Source: Myxococcales bacterium
GTDB lineage: Bacteria; Myxococcota_A; Polyangia; Palsa-1104; SHYY01
Direction of reading: 5' to 3'
DNA: 59,248 bases
NCBI GenBank assembly: GCA_023248875.1
Contig: JAHFDT010000003.1
Span: 1-59,248, forward strand
Shown here: positions 8,598-16,447 of the stretch, in pieces
Layout: each line of letters starts with the position of its first letter
Position numbering within the stretch: the stretch's first letter is position 1
Notes under the pieces: generated by a model
Database searches by the model: none
What the model was told of the DNA's origin: nothing
What the model saw: the letters and a program-made list of their open reading frames with translations, nothing else
Program-made: the position numbers and the translations under genes

Positions 8598-10181
8598 ATG
8601 AGAGAGCCGCACACCACGCGTTCGGGGACGCCGATCAAGCCGATCTACGGGCCCGCCGATATCGCTCATCTCGATTCCGAGCGCGATTTGGGACAGCCGG
8701 GCCAGTTTCCCTTCGTGCGCGGCATCTACCCCGATATGTACCTCGGCAAACCCTGGACGATGCGTCAGTACGCCGGCTTTGGCACGCCGCGCGATACCAA
8801 CACGCGGTTCAGGTACCTGCTCGAGTCGGGGCAGACCGGCCTTTCGGTGGCGCTCGACTTGCCTACTCAACTTGGACTCGATTCGGATGCGGCCGAGGCG
8901 GCGGGCGAAGTGGGGCGCGTGGGCGTGGCGATCGATTCGCTCGCTGATATGGAGACCATTTTCGAGGGGATCGACCTCGGCAAGGTAACCACTTCCTTCA
9001 CCATCAATGCGACCGCGCCGATCCTGCTGGCGATGTATCAGGCGGTGGCGGTGAAGCGGGGCGTGCCTCGCGAGCGCATCGCCGGCACCGTGCAGAACGA
9101 TCTACTCAAAGAGTTTGGCGCCCGCGGCGCCTGGGTGTTTCCCATCGCACCCTCGATGCGGCTGTGCGTCGACGTGATCGAGTACTGCGCGGCGGAGCTA
9201 CCGCGGTTCAATCCGATTTCGATCGCCTCCCATTTTCGCGATGCGGGAGCGACTCCCGCCGAAGAGATGGCCTACACGCTCGCCGACGGTCTCGCCTACG
9301 TGCGCGCCACGCTGGACCGCGGCCTGGCGATCGACACCTTCGCGCCGCGGCTGAGCTTCTTCTTCTACACCTACGTCAATTTCTTCGAGGAGGTGGCCAA
9401 GTATCGCGCCGGGCGGCGCATTTGGGCTCGCCTCATGCGGGACAAGTTCGGGGCCCAACTACCCGATTCGCAGAAGCTCCGCGCCGCCTGCGTATGCGGC
9501 GGCCATTCGCTCACGCAGGCGGAGCCGCTCAACAACATCGCGCGCACAACCATCGAAACCATGGCGGTGGCCTGCGCGGGACTGCAGTCGGTGTTTACCG
9601 CGGCCTACGACGAGGCCTTTGCCATCCCGACGGAATTGGCGGCACGCACGGCGCTGCGCGTACAGCAGATCGTCGCGCTCGAATCGGATGTCGCGAAGAC
9701 CATCGATCCGTTGGCCGGCTCCTATTTTGTGGAAGCGCTGACCGATGAGATGGAGCGCACCATCACTGCGTTGATGAACGAGATCGAGGAGCGCGGCGGC
9801 ATGGTGCGCTGCCTCGAGGAGGGATGGATCCAGCGGCGCATCGCCCAGCGCGCGTTCGAATATCAGCGTGCGCTCGATGGTGGCAAGGTTCCTGTGGTCG
9901 GCGTCAATGTCCATCGGACGGAGGCGGATGCGGCGCCCGAGATCCACCGCGGCGATGCCAGCGCCGAACGGGAGAAGATCGACGAGCTCAACGCGCTGCG
10001 CGGCCGTCGCAGTGCGACAGCAGTCGCTCGTGCCCTCGATCGCCTCGAGGAGGCAGCGCGTAGCACCGAGAATCTCATGAAGCCCATCTACGAGGCGGTA
10101 GAGGCCTACGCCACGGTCGGTGAGATCGGCGATCGCTTGCGGCGGGTGTTTGGCACCTACACGCCACCGACGGGGTTTTGA
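8598..10181 (+). CDS. B12-dependent acyl-CoA mutase, large (catalytic) subunit
   Basis: 527-residue TIM-barrel subunit of the methylmalonyl-CoA mutase family, lacking the cobalamin domain. Family stretches seen: RGIYPDMY, PWTMRQYAGFG, GQTGLSVALDLPTQ, PSMR, SHFRDAGA (with the His that usually contacts cobalamin), FAPRLSFFF and ESDVAKTIDPLAGSY. The Tyr (PDMY) and Arg (PSMR) of carboxylated-substrate mutases are present. The neighbourhood argues for ethylmalonyl-CoA to methylsuccinyl-CoA isomerisation; methylmalonyl-CoA mutase remains possible. CGGHSLTQAEP differs from the usual TAG.SLTAQQP. The frame ends in a single TGA and continues in the same frame into the B12-binding subunit. Confidence 0.85.
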   Translation: MREPHTTRSGTPIKPIYGPADIAHLDSERDLGQPGQFPFVRGIYPDMYLGKPWTMRQYAGFGTPRDTNTRFRYLLESGQTGLSVALDLPTQLGLDSDAAEAAGEVGRVGVAIDSLADMETIFEGIDLGKVTTSFTINATAPILLAMYQAVAVKRGVPRERIAGTVQNDLLKEFGARGAWVFPIAPSMRLCVDVIEYCAAELPRFNPISIASHFRDAGATPAEEMAYTLADGLAYVRATLDRGLAIDTFAPRLSFFFYTYVNFFEEVAKYRAGRRIWARLMRDKFGAQLPDSQKLRAACVCGGHSLTQAEPLNNIARTTIETMAVACAGLQSVFTAAYDEAFAIPTELAARTALRVQQIVALESDVAKTIDPLAGSYFVEALTDEMERTITALMNEIEERGGMVRCLEEGWIQRRIAQRAFEYQRALDGGKVPVVGVNVHRTEADAAPEIHRGDASAEREKIDELNALRGRRSATAVARALDRLEEAARSTENLMKPIYEAVEAYATVGEIGDRLRRVFGTYTPPTGF

Positions 10182-10577
10182 TTGAGGCGCGTCCGCGTAC
10201 TGGTAGGAAAACCGGGACTCGATGGGCACGATCGCGGCGCGCGCGTGGTGGCGAGTGCGCTGCGCGACGCGGGCATGGAGGTGATCTATACGGGGCTGCG
10301 CGCCAGTCCGGAAGGGATCGTGAAGACTGCGATCGAAGAGGCGGTGGATGTGATTGGTCTTTCGGTGCTTTCGGGTGCGCACGAGCCGATCGCGGAGAAG
10401 GTGATCGCACTCTTGAAGAAGGAGGAGCTGAAGGTACCGATCGTCATGGGCGGGGTGATCCCGCCTGAGGATCGGGTGCGTTTGAAGGAGCTGGGCGTGG
10501 CGGCGGTGTTCGGGCAGGAGGCAAAGCTGGAGGAGATCGTGGCAGCGGTACGACAGTTGGCAAGCACGAGCACCTAA
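10182..10577 (+). CDS. B12-binding subunit of acyl-CoA mutase
   Basis: 131-residue cobalamin-binding subunit. VLVGKPGLDGHDRGA holds the DxHxxG motif whose His ligates cobalt, and GLSVLSGAH and VMGGVIPPED are further conserved loops. The length matches stand-alone small subunits of two-component mutases (archaeal methylmalonyl-CoA mutase, 2-hydroxyisobutyryl-CoA mutase). The only plausible start is TTG 10182, immediately after the TGA of the large subunit and in the same frame, with no good Shine-Dalgarno; translation probably depends on coupling. Alternatively one TGA interrupts what would otherwise be a single-chain mutase. Confidence 0.85.
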   Translation: MRRVRVLVGKPGLDGHDRGARVVASALRDAGMEVIYTGLRASPEGIVKTAIEEAVDVIGLSVLSGAHEPIAEKVIALLKKEELKVPIVMGGVIPPEDRVRLKELGVAAVFGQEAKLEEIVAAVRQLASTST

Positions 10578-10591
10578 CGAGGAGGCCACCT

Positions 10592-11515
10592 ATGAGCATT
10601 CAGAGCATTGCAGTAGTCGGTGCAGGGGCCATGGGGAAGGGGATCGCCGAAGTGGCAGCAGCGAGTGGGATCACCACGACGCTGGTCAAGGCGACGCCCG
10701 GATTGCTGGATGAGCCGCGGCGTGCGGTCGCCGCTTCGCTTGACCGTGCGGTCAAGCGCGGCAAACTCGATCCCGTACGCCGCGATGAAACGCTGGGCCG
10801 CATTGCCTTTACCCATGACCTCGAGGCCGTCGCCAGCGCTGATCTGGTGATCGAATCGGTGGTCGAAGAGCTTCCCATCAAACAGCAGCTGTTCGTAGAA
10901 CTCGAGCGGCTGGCGATGGCCGATGCGGTTCTGGCGACCAATACCTCATCGCTTCGTGTGGCCCAGATCGGTGAGCGGCTGGAGCGCAGCGGCCGACTTC
11001 TCGGGCTCCACTTTTTTTCCCCGGTTCCAGTGATGAAGTTGGTGGAGATCGCGCTGACCCGCGAGACTGCGCCCTTTGCCGTCGAACGCACCCACAAGTT
11101 TGTTCAGGCGATCGGGAAGACTCCCGTCCTGGTCGGCGATAGTTCGGGCTACATCGTCAACCGACTGCTCGTCCCCTACCTCCTCGATGGCATTGCCGCG
11201 CTCGAAGCGCGCGTGGCTTCGGCCGCCGATATCGATACCGCGATGAAGCTCGGCTGCGGCCATCCCATGGGACCGCTCGGGCTGGCCGACGCCATCGGCA
11301 TCGATATCGTCTATGCGATGGCGCGCACGCTCTACCGCGAATTCAACGATCCGCGCTATTCGCCGCCTGCCCTGCTGCGGCGCCTGGTGCTGGCCGGCCA
11401 CCTCGGAAAAAAGAGCGGGCTGGGGGTCTATGACTATTCGGCCGACCCTGCACTGGAGAACCCGGCTCTTCACGCCTTTCCGGTCGAGGAATCAGAGGAG
11501 GACTTTCGCTCGTGA
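10592..11515 (+). CDS. 3-hydroxyacyl-CoA (3-hydroxybutyryl-CoA) dehydrogenase
   Basis: 307 residues, the usual length for the single-function enzyme. The Rossmann motif VVGAGAMGKGIA is near residue 10, ATNTSSL near 113, the catalytic stretch GLHFFSPVPVMKLVEI holds the His/Glu pair, and DSSGYIVNRLLVPYL leads into the C-terminal helical domain. It would reduce acetoacetyl-CoA to 3-hydroxybutyryl-CoA with NAD(P)H, feeding crotonyl-CoA formation for the carboxylase/reductase two genes downstream. GAGGAGG lies ahead of ATG 10592. Its stop overlaps the epimerase start (GTGA). Confidence 0.9.
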   Translation: MSIQSIAVVGAGAMGKGIAEVAAASGITTTLVKATPGLLDEPRRAVAASLDRAVKRGKLDPVRRDETLGRIAFTHDLEAVASADLVIESVVEELPIKQQLFVELERLAMADAVLATNTSSLRVAQIGERLERSGRLLGLHFFSPVPVMKLVEIALTRETAPFAVERTHKFVQAIGKTPVLVGDSSGYIVNRLLVPYLLDGIAALEARVASAADIDTAMKLGCGHPMGPLGLADAIGIDIVYAMARTLYREFNDPRYSPPALLRRLVLAGHLGKKSGLGVYDYSADPALENPALHAFPVEESEEDFRS

Positions 11516-11943
11516 AGATTCTGGGCATCGACCACGTCGCGGTGTGTGTGCCTGATGTGGGCGACGCATCGGAGCTGTGGCGCAGCCTGCTGGGTCTCGC
11601 CGGCGGACCCCGTGAGGTGGTCGAAGCACAAAAGACCGAAGCCGCCTTCTTGCTCACGCCCGAAGAGGCGGGGGCCTGCGTGGAGCTGATCGCACCGGCG
11701 GGCGGTAACCCCGGCCTCGAGAAATTTCTCGAGCGGCGTGGCGGGCTGCACCATATTGCATTCACCGTCGAAGATCTGGCGGGCGCGCTGCATGAACTCG
11801 ATGAGCGGGGGGTGCAGCTCATCGACAGGGTCCCCCGGCCCGGCGCGCGGGGCCACACGGTTGGATTCCTGCATCCCTCGGCGTGCGGTGGCACACTCAT
11901 CGAATTGGTGGAACATGCCCAGGTTAGAGGATTGGAGAGATGA
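11512..11943 (+). CDS. Methylmalonyl/ethylmalonyl-CoA epimerase (VOC family)
   Basis: 143-residue vicinal-oxygen-chelate protein with metal-ligand motifs IDHVAV (His near residue 8), GLHHIAF (His) and LIELVE (Glu). It would interconvert the 2R and 2S forms of the branched malonyl-CoA so that the carboxylase product becomes a mutase substrate. GTG 11512 overlaps the upstream TGA by 4 bases and has GAGGAGG about 9 bases ahead. The downstream carboxylase/reductase begins right after its stop. Confidence 0.87.
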   Translation: MKILGIDHVAVCVPDVGDASELWRSLLGLAGGPREVVEAQKTEAAFLLTPEEAGACVELIAPAGGNPGLEKFLERRGGLHHIAFTVEDLAGALHELDERGVQLIDRVPRPGARGHTVGFLHPSACGGTLIELVEHAQVRGLER

Positions 11944-13128
11944 ATGAATCGCATTGAGCTGGGAACGGTTCCTACCCCCCTCGGCGAGCTGCCGGAGAGC
12001 ATGTTGGCTTGCACGATTCGCAAAGAGCGGGAAGGCGAGCCGGCGAAATCGATGCAGATCGAGGAGGTGCCGATCCCTGAGATCGGTGCCAACGAAGCGC
12101 TCGTGCTGGTGATGGCGGCCGGGGTCAACTTCAATGGCGTGTGGGCCGCGCAGGGCAAACCGATTTCGGTCTTCCGTATGCACAAAGATCCGTTCCATAT
12201 CGCCGGCAGTGATGCGGCGGGGATCGTCTGGAAGGTGGGCAGCGATGTGCGGCGCTGGAAGCCGGGCGACGAGGTGGTGGTCCACTGCAACCAGTCGTGC
12301 GGCCAGTGCCCCGAGTGCAACGGGCTCGATCCGATGGCCTGCTCCGAGCAAAAGATCTGGGGCTACGAGACCAACTGGGGATCGTTTGCGCAGTTTACCA
12401 AGGTGCAGGCGCAGCAGCTCGTGCGCAAACCGAAGCAGCTTGGCTGGATCGAGTCAGCCAGCTATGGACTCACCTACTTTACCGCCTATCGCATGCTGGT
12501 CGACCGCGCGGAGGTGAAGCCGGGCGACCACGTGCTGGTGTGGGGAGCGGCGGGCGGTCTCGGCATTTTCGCGGTGCAGCTCTGCCGCCTGATGGGGGCG
12601 CATCCCGTTGCGGTAGTCTCCTCGGCGAGCAAAGCGGAGCTGGTGCGGAAACTGGGCGCCAACTTGGTGATCAATCGTCGCGAGTATGATTTCGTGCGGC
12701 GGCCTGACGATACTCCCGAGTTGGCCAAGCATCGCCAGGCCGAGCTCAAGCGCTTCGGCGGCGAGATCCGGCGGCTCACCCAGGGCAAAGATCCCGATAT
12801 CGTGTTCGAACATGTGGGGCGGGAGACCTTTTCCTCGTCGGTGTTTCTCGCCAAGCGCTTTGGCAAGATCGTGATCTGCGGTGCCACTTCCGGCTATGAG
12901 CTCGATTTCGACGTGCGCCATCTGTGGATGCGGCAGAAGTCGATCATCGGCTCCCATTTTGCCAACGCCTATCAGGCGGAGCGCGCCAACGAGCTCATTC
13001 TCGATGGGCGAATCAGACCGGTCCTCGATCAGGTGTTCGAGTTTCACGACACGCCGCAGGCGCACCAACTCATGAAAGAAAACCGCCACCAGGGCAAGCT
13101 AGCGATCCGGATCCAGGCGCCGAAGTAG
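11944..13128 (+). CDS. ccr: Crotonyl-CoA carboxylase/reductase
   Basis: 394-residue medium-chain dehydrogenase/reductase that would carboxylate crotonyl-CoA to ethylmalonyl-CoA with NADPH. Family-specific stretches: GVNFNGVWAAQGKP, HIAGSDAAG, QIWGYETN-like KIWGYETNWGSFAQF, VWGAAGGLG (nucleotide site), FEHVGRETF and IIGSHFANAYQA. The Asn (62 or 64), Glu (142) and His (338) equivalent to the CO2-binding residues described for Kitasatospora Ccr (N81, E171, H365) appear present. It is slightly shorter than usual (about 420-450). ATG 11944 directly follows the epimerase stop. Last gene of the pathway operon; beta-methylmalyl-CoA lyase is absent here. Confidence 0.92.
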   Translation: MNRIELGTVPTPLGELPESMLACTIRKEREGEPAKSMQIEEVPIPEIGANEALVLVMAAGVNFNGVWAAQGKPISVFRMHKDPFHIAGSDAAGIVWKVGSDVRRWKPGDEVVVHCNQSCGQCPECNGLDPMACSEQKIWGYETNWGSFAQFTKVQAQQLVRKPKQLGWIESASYGLTYFTAYRMLVDRAEVKPGDHVLVWGAAGGLGIFAVQLCRLMGAHPVAVVSSASKAELVRKLGANLVINRREYDFVRRPDDTPELAKHRQAELKRFGGEIRRLTQGKDPDIVFEHVGRETFSSSVFLAKRFGKIVICGATSGYELDFDVRHLWMRQKSIIGSHFANAYQAERANELILDGRIRPVLDQVFEFHDTPQAHQLMKENRHQGKLAIRIQAPK

Positions 13129-13164
13129 TCGACGAACTCGGTGAAAGTAATGGTGCGCCTTTAA

Positions 13165-13195
13165 AATGTAGCTACTTCGACGTATAATGTAGCTA
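13165..13195 (+). promoter_or_regulatory. Promoter and direct-repeat operator of toxin-antitoxin pair
   Basis: A consensus -10 TATAAT (13183-13188) is only 6 bases from the antitoxin ATG at 13195, with no Shine-Dalgarno between, pointing to a leaderless mRNA. AATGTAGCTA occurs twice, at 13165-13174 and 13186-13195, exactly 21 bases (two helical turns) apart and each containing the palindrome TAGCTA. This is the arrangement expected for an autoregulatory antitoxin operator. Confidence 0.7.
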
Positions 13196-13482
13196 TGTCG
13201 CGACGAACCAATACTCGCGCCGTTGGCGTGAAGGATCTGAAGAACCGGCTCAGCGAGGTGCTGCGCCGAGTGCGCAAGGGCGAGGCTGTCACCGTCACCG
13301 ATCGCAGTCGGCCTGTCGCCATCCTGGTGCCGCTACCTGCCGGCGATCGCAGCGACACGGTTCGCGAACTGGTGCGCGCAGGCCGGCTCGCCTGGGCGGG
13401 GAGTAAGCCGACCGGATCGGCTCATCCTTCTTCGCTCAGCGGCCCTTCCGTCTCTGACGCGGTGGTCGAGGATCGTCGGTGA
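13195..13482 (+). CDS. Antitoxin, Phd/YefM family
   Basis: 95-residue protein. Its N-terminal half (GVKDLKNRLSEVLRRVRKGE, then VTVTDRSRPVAILVPLP) is the classic Phd/YefM (prevent-host-death) DNA-binding and dimerisation domain; the C-terminal part is low-complexity and would wrap the toxin. Its stop overlaps the toxin start (GTGA). Expected to neutralise the PIN toxin and repress its own promoter through the two AATGTAGCTA repeats. Confidence 0.88.
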   Translation: MSRRTNTRAVGVKDLKNRLSEVLRRVRKGEAVTVTDRSRPVAILVPLPAGDRSDTVRELVRAGRLAWAGSKPTGSAHPSSLSGPSVSDAVVEDRR

Positions 13483-13901
13483 CGGTCTATTTCGACACCA
13501 GTGCACTCGTGAAGCTGTACGTGCGCGAAGTGGGTTCTCGAAGGGTCCGCGATTGGATGGGTCGAGCGACGATGGCGGCATCATCGCGGGGGGCCTACCC
13601 TGAGGCAAGGGCCGCGTTCGCTCGCCGTCACCGAGAAGGGGGCCTTTCTGTCGCCGGCTTGCGCAGGGCGGTCATAGACTTGGATCGGGATATGGGTTCG
13701 TTCGTTACCGTTGAGTTGGCGCACTCTGTCGCTCGCAGGGCAGGAGAGCTCGCCGAACGGCACGCGCTGCGCGGGTTCGATGCAATTCATCTTGCGAGCG
13801 CTCTCGAGCTAGGCCACCTACTGGGAGAGGGACCGACTTTTCTCGCGTTTGATGAGCGGCTTGTTAGGGCAGCAGCGGCAGAGGAGCTCAGGGTGGGGTG
13901 A
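13479..13901 (+). CDS. vapC: PIN-domain toxin, VapC family
   Basis: 140-residue PIN ribonuclease. The acidic active site is complete: Asp6 (YFDTSALVK), Glu42 (YPEARAAF), Asp101 (GFDAIHLASA) and Asp125 (AFDERL). VapC toxins cleave tRNA or rRNA; the target here cannot be read from the sequence. GTG 13479 overlaps the antitoxin TGA by 4 bases, so the pair is translationally coupled. Confidence 0.9.
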   Translation: MTVYFDTSALVKLYVREVGSRRVRDWMGRATMAASSRGAYPEARAAFARRHREGGLSVAGLRRAVIDLDRDMGSFVTVELAHSVARRAGELAERHALRGFDAIHLASALELGHLLGEGPTFLAFDERLVRAAAAEELRVG

Positions 13902-13928
13902 GCGGTGTCGGTCCGTCAGCATCAGTGG

Positions 13929-13934
13929 TATACT
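13929..13934 (+). promoter_or_regulatory. -10 box adjacent to VWA gene start
   Basis: TATACT ends 8 bases before ATG 13943 and no Shine-Dalgarno lies between, so the transcript may start at or very near the start codon. No good -35 is visible. It overlaps the space just after the toxin gene. Confidence 0.45.
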
Positions 13935-13942
13935 CGCTTGCC

Positions 13943-15091
13943 ATGCGGCGAGTTCTCGCTCAAATTGTCGGTTTACTGTTACTCGGGAGTGCTAGCGCCT
14001 ACGCGGGCGGCTCCTGTTTGCCATCGCGGCTGATGTTGGTGATCGACAAGTCGTCGAGCATGCTCGGCCTCATCAATGGCACCAATACCAGCAAATGGTC
14101 GGCGGCGCGCGATGCGGTCAAGATGCTCACTACGAAGTATGAGAATCAGATCGATCTCGGACTGATGATTTTTCCCCAGCCCGATAAGTGCGGCCCCGGC
14201 ACGGTGCTGGTGGAGATGGCCTCTGGCAACAGCGCTAAGATCGAAGCACAGATGAAGAGCGAACCGCCTTCCAAGGGCAACTACACGCCGATGTCGCAGT
14301 CGATCGACGCGGCCATCGAAGATCCGCTGCTGGGGGACTCGGCGCGCAAGCCTTCGATTCTTCTCGTGACCGATGGCTGGCAATGGTGCTCACCGTATGA
14401 TTCGTCCACTCGCTTCTGGCCGGTGGAGTCGGTGATGACTGCGCACGATCTCGGAATCAACGTCTATGTGGTGGGATTTGGTTCGGATGTCGATGTGCTG
14501 ACGCTCAACAAGATGGCGCATGTTTCGGGCACAGAGATCAAGGGCTGCGATCCCAAGGGATCGATGCTGAGCTCGCCCAACAAGTGCTACTACCAGGTCG
14601 ACGACCTGCCTTCGCTCACGACCGCTTTGGACCAGATTGGCCTCATGGTGTCGGCGGAAGTGTGCGACGGCGCGGATAACAACTGCGATGGCCAGGTGGA
14701 TGAGAATCTGCAACGCACGTGCGTCAGTGCCTGCGGTAGCGGGATGGAGACCTGCGACAAGGGTACCTGGCTGGGCTGTTCGGCGCTGCTGCCCACCATG
14801 GAGGTTTGCAACGGCAAGGACGACGATTGCAACAACATCGTCGACGATCCCACTTTGGTGAAGTGCCCCGAGGGACAGAAGTGTGAGGAGGGGCAGTGCG
14901 TACCCACGGTGAAGGCCGATCTCGGGGTGGAGCCCGATATGTCCATCAAGCATCTGGAGGCGCCGGTCGCCGATGTGCCGGCGGGCTGTGGCTGCGTGCT
15001 CGGAGGGCGAGGCGCGGGTCGGATGGGGACGCTGCTCCTCGGCGTGGGGCTCGCGCTTCTTCTGTCGCGGCGGCGCCTCCCGGTTGCGTGA
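13943..15091 (+). CDS. VWA-domain surface protein with MopE-like motifs and MYXO-CTERM
   Basis: 382-residue exported protein. Signal peptide RRVLAQIVGLLLLGSASAYA; a von Willebrand A domain (about residues 28-235) with an intact MIDAS start DKSSS (Asp35-Ser37-Ser39) and LLVTDGW. Two acidic Cys motifs, CDGADNNCDGQVDE and CNGKDDDCNNIVDD, are of the putative metal-binding type found in MopE-like proteins. The tail (GCGCVLGGRGAG, hydrophobic helix, SRRR) is a MYXO-CTERM sorting signal. I chose ATG 13943 because it begins the signal peptide; the frame opens earlier at 13898. Confidence 0.83.
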   Translation: MRRVLAQIVGLLLLGSASAYAGGSCLPSRLMLVIDKSSSMLGLINGTNTSKWSAARDAVKMLTTKYENQIDLGLMIFPQPDKCGPGTVLVEMASGNSAKIEAQMKSEPPSKGNYTPMSQSIDAAIEDPLLGDSARKPSILLVTDGWQWCSPYDSSTRFWPVESVMTAHDLGINVYVVGFGSDVDVLTLNKMAHVSGTEIKGCDPKGSMLSSPNKCYYQVDDLPSLTTALDQIGLMVSAEVCDGADNNCDGQVDENLQRTCVSACGSGMETCDKGTWLGCSALLPTMEVCNGKDDDCNNIVDDPTLVKCPEGQKCEEGQCVPTVKADLGVEPDMSIKHLEAPVADVPAGCGCVLGGRGAGRMGTLLLGVGLALLLSRRRLPVA

Positions 15092-15118
15092 GGTCGGGAA
15101 TTCACCGATAGTCCGCGC

Positions 15119-16447
15119 ATGGCCGAAATCGCTCCGTTCCGCGGCATTCTCTACGCACCGTCGGCAGGCGATCCGTCACAGCTCTTGGCGCCGCCCTACG
15201 ATGTGATCTCTGACGAGGAGCGGCGGGCTTTGGAGGCACGCGATCCACACAATTGTGTTCGCCTGATACTGCCCCAGCCCGAGCCGGGGGAGGAGGACGA
15301 TTCCAAGTACTCGCGTGCGGCAACGACGCTCAAGAGCTGGATCGACGACAAGACGCTGCAGCGCGATGCGGAGCCGGCACTGTATCGCTACCACCAGGAG
15401 TTTTCAGTCGATAACGTTCCAGTGGTGCGCAAAGGCTTTATCGCGCGCATTCGGTTGGCTCGCTTCGACGAGGGCGTCGTGCTACCGCACGAGCGGACGC
15501 TATCGGGCCCCAAGGTGGACCGGCTCAAGCTCATGCGTGCGTCCCGTACACACTTTTCTCAGATCTTCGGGCTCTACTCCGATAAGGATCGCAAAACGGA
15601 CGAGCCGTTTGCGAGCCTGGAGAAGACTCCGCCGGCGCTGGTTGGCAGCACCAGCGATGGCGTGACGCATCGGCTGTGGCGTCTGACCGATCGGGCGGCC
15701 ATCGCAGAGGTGGCACGCTTTCTCCAGGGCGAAAAGGTCTACATCGCGGATGGCCACCACCGCTACGAAACGATGTTGGCGTTGCGGGAGGAGCTGCGGC
15801 CCGGCATAAGGCCCGAGGTCGGCGCTCGCTCAGCGGCCGAATATGGCGTGATGTTCTTCTGCAATCTCGATGATCCCGGACTGGTGGTATTCGCTACCCA
15901 TCGAGTTTTGTATGGGCTTCCCACGTTCGACCGTGCTTCATTCCTTCAGCGGTCGCGCGAGTTTTTTACGGTCACGGAAGGGCCGATGGCCGACCCGGCG
16001 GTGGTCAAGCGTGCCCTCGGGGGCTATGTCAAGCGCGGCCCCACGGTGGCGCTGGTCTGCCCAGGCCACGATCGCATCGCCTATCTGCGGGTGCGGGGCG
16101 ATCTGATTGTTTCCAGTGTCCCGGCGATGGCGGGACCGAAGGTGCTGGCCGAGCTAGATGTCGCGCTGCTCCATGGACTGGTGTTCGAAACGCTGCTCGG
16201 GATCGATCGCGCCGCCCAGGAAAAGCAGACTCACTTGCGCTACGTCAAGGATTGGCAGAAGGCCTTCGCAGAACTTTCTCAGCCGGGTGTGCAAGGGGTA
16301 TTCTTGATGAATCCCACGCCCGTGAAACAGGTAAAAGCCGTCGCCGACGCGGGCGAAGTGATGCCACAAAAGTCGACCTTCTTCTACCCCAAGATCGCCT
16401 CCGGCCTGGTGATCAATCCGATCGACCCCAACGAAATCGTGGAATGA
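15119..16447 (+). CDS. DUF1015 family protein
   Basis: 442 residues, full length for DUF1015 (a conserved cytosolic family of unknown biochemistry often found beside serine or tRNA metabolism genes). Typical signatures are PFRGILYAPS, LLAPPYDVIS, LPHERTLSGPK and IADGHHRYETML. ATG 15119 has no Shine-Dalgarno; a -10-like GATAGT (15107-15112) ends 6 bases before it, hinting at a leaderless transcript. The stop overlaps the methyltransferase ATG (ATGA). Confidence 0.88.
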   Translation: MAEIAPFRGILYAPSAGDPSQLLAPPYDVISDEERRALEARDPHNCVRLILPQPEPGEEDDSKYSRAATTLKSWIDDKTLQRDAEPALYRYHQEFSVDNVPVVRKGFIARIRLARFDEGVVLPHERTLSGPKVDRLKLMRASRTHFSQIFGLYSDKDRKTDEPFASLEKTPPALVGSTSDGVTHRLWRLTDRAAIAEVARFLQGEKVYIADGHHRYETMLALREELRPGIRPEVGARSAAEYGVMFFCNLDDPGLVVFATHRVLYGLPTFDRASFLQRSREFFTVTEGPMADPAVVKRALGGYVKRGPTVALVCPGHDRIAYLRVRGDLIVSSVPAMAGPKVLAELDVALLHGLVFETLLGIDRAAQEKQTHLRYVKDWQKAFAELSQPGVQGVFLMNPTPVKQVKAVADAGEVMPQKSTFFYPKIASGLVINPIDPNEIVE

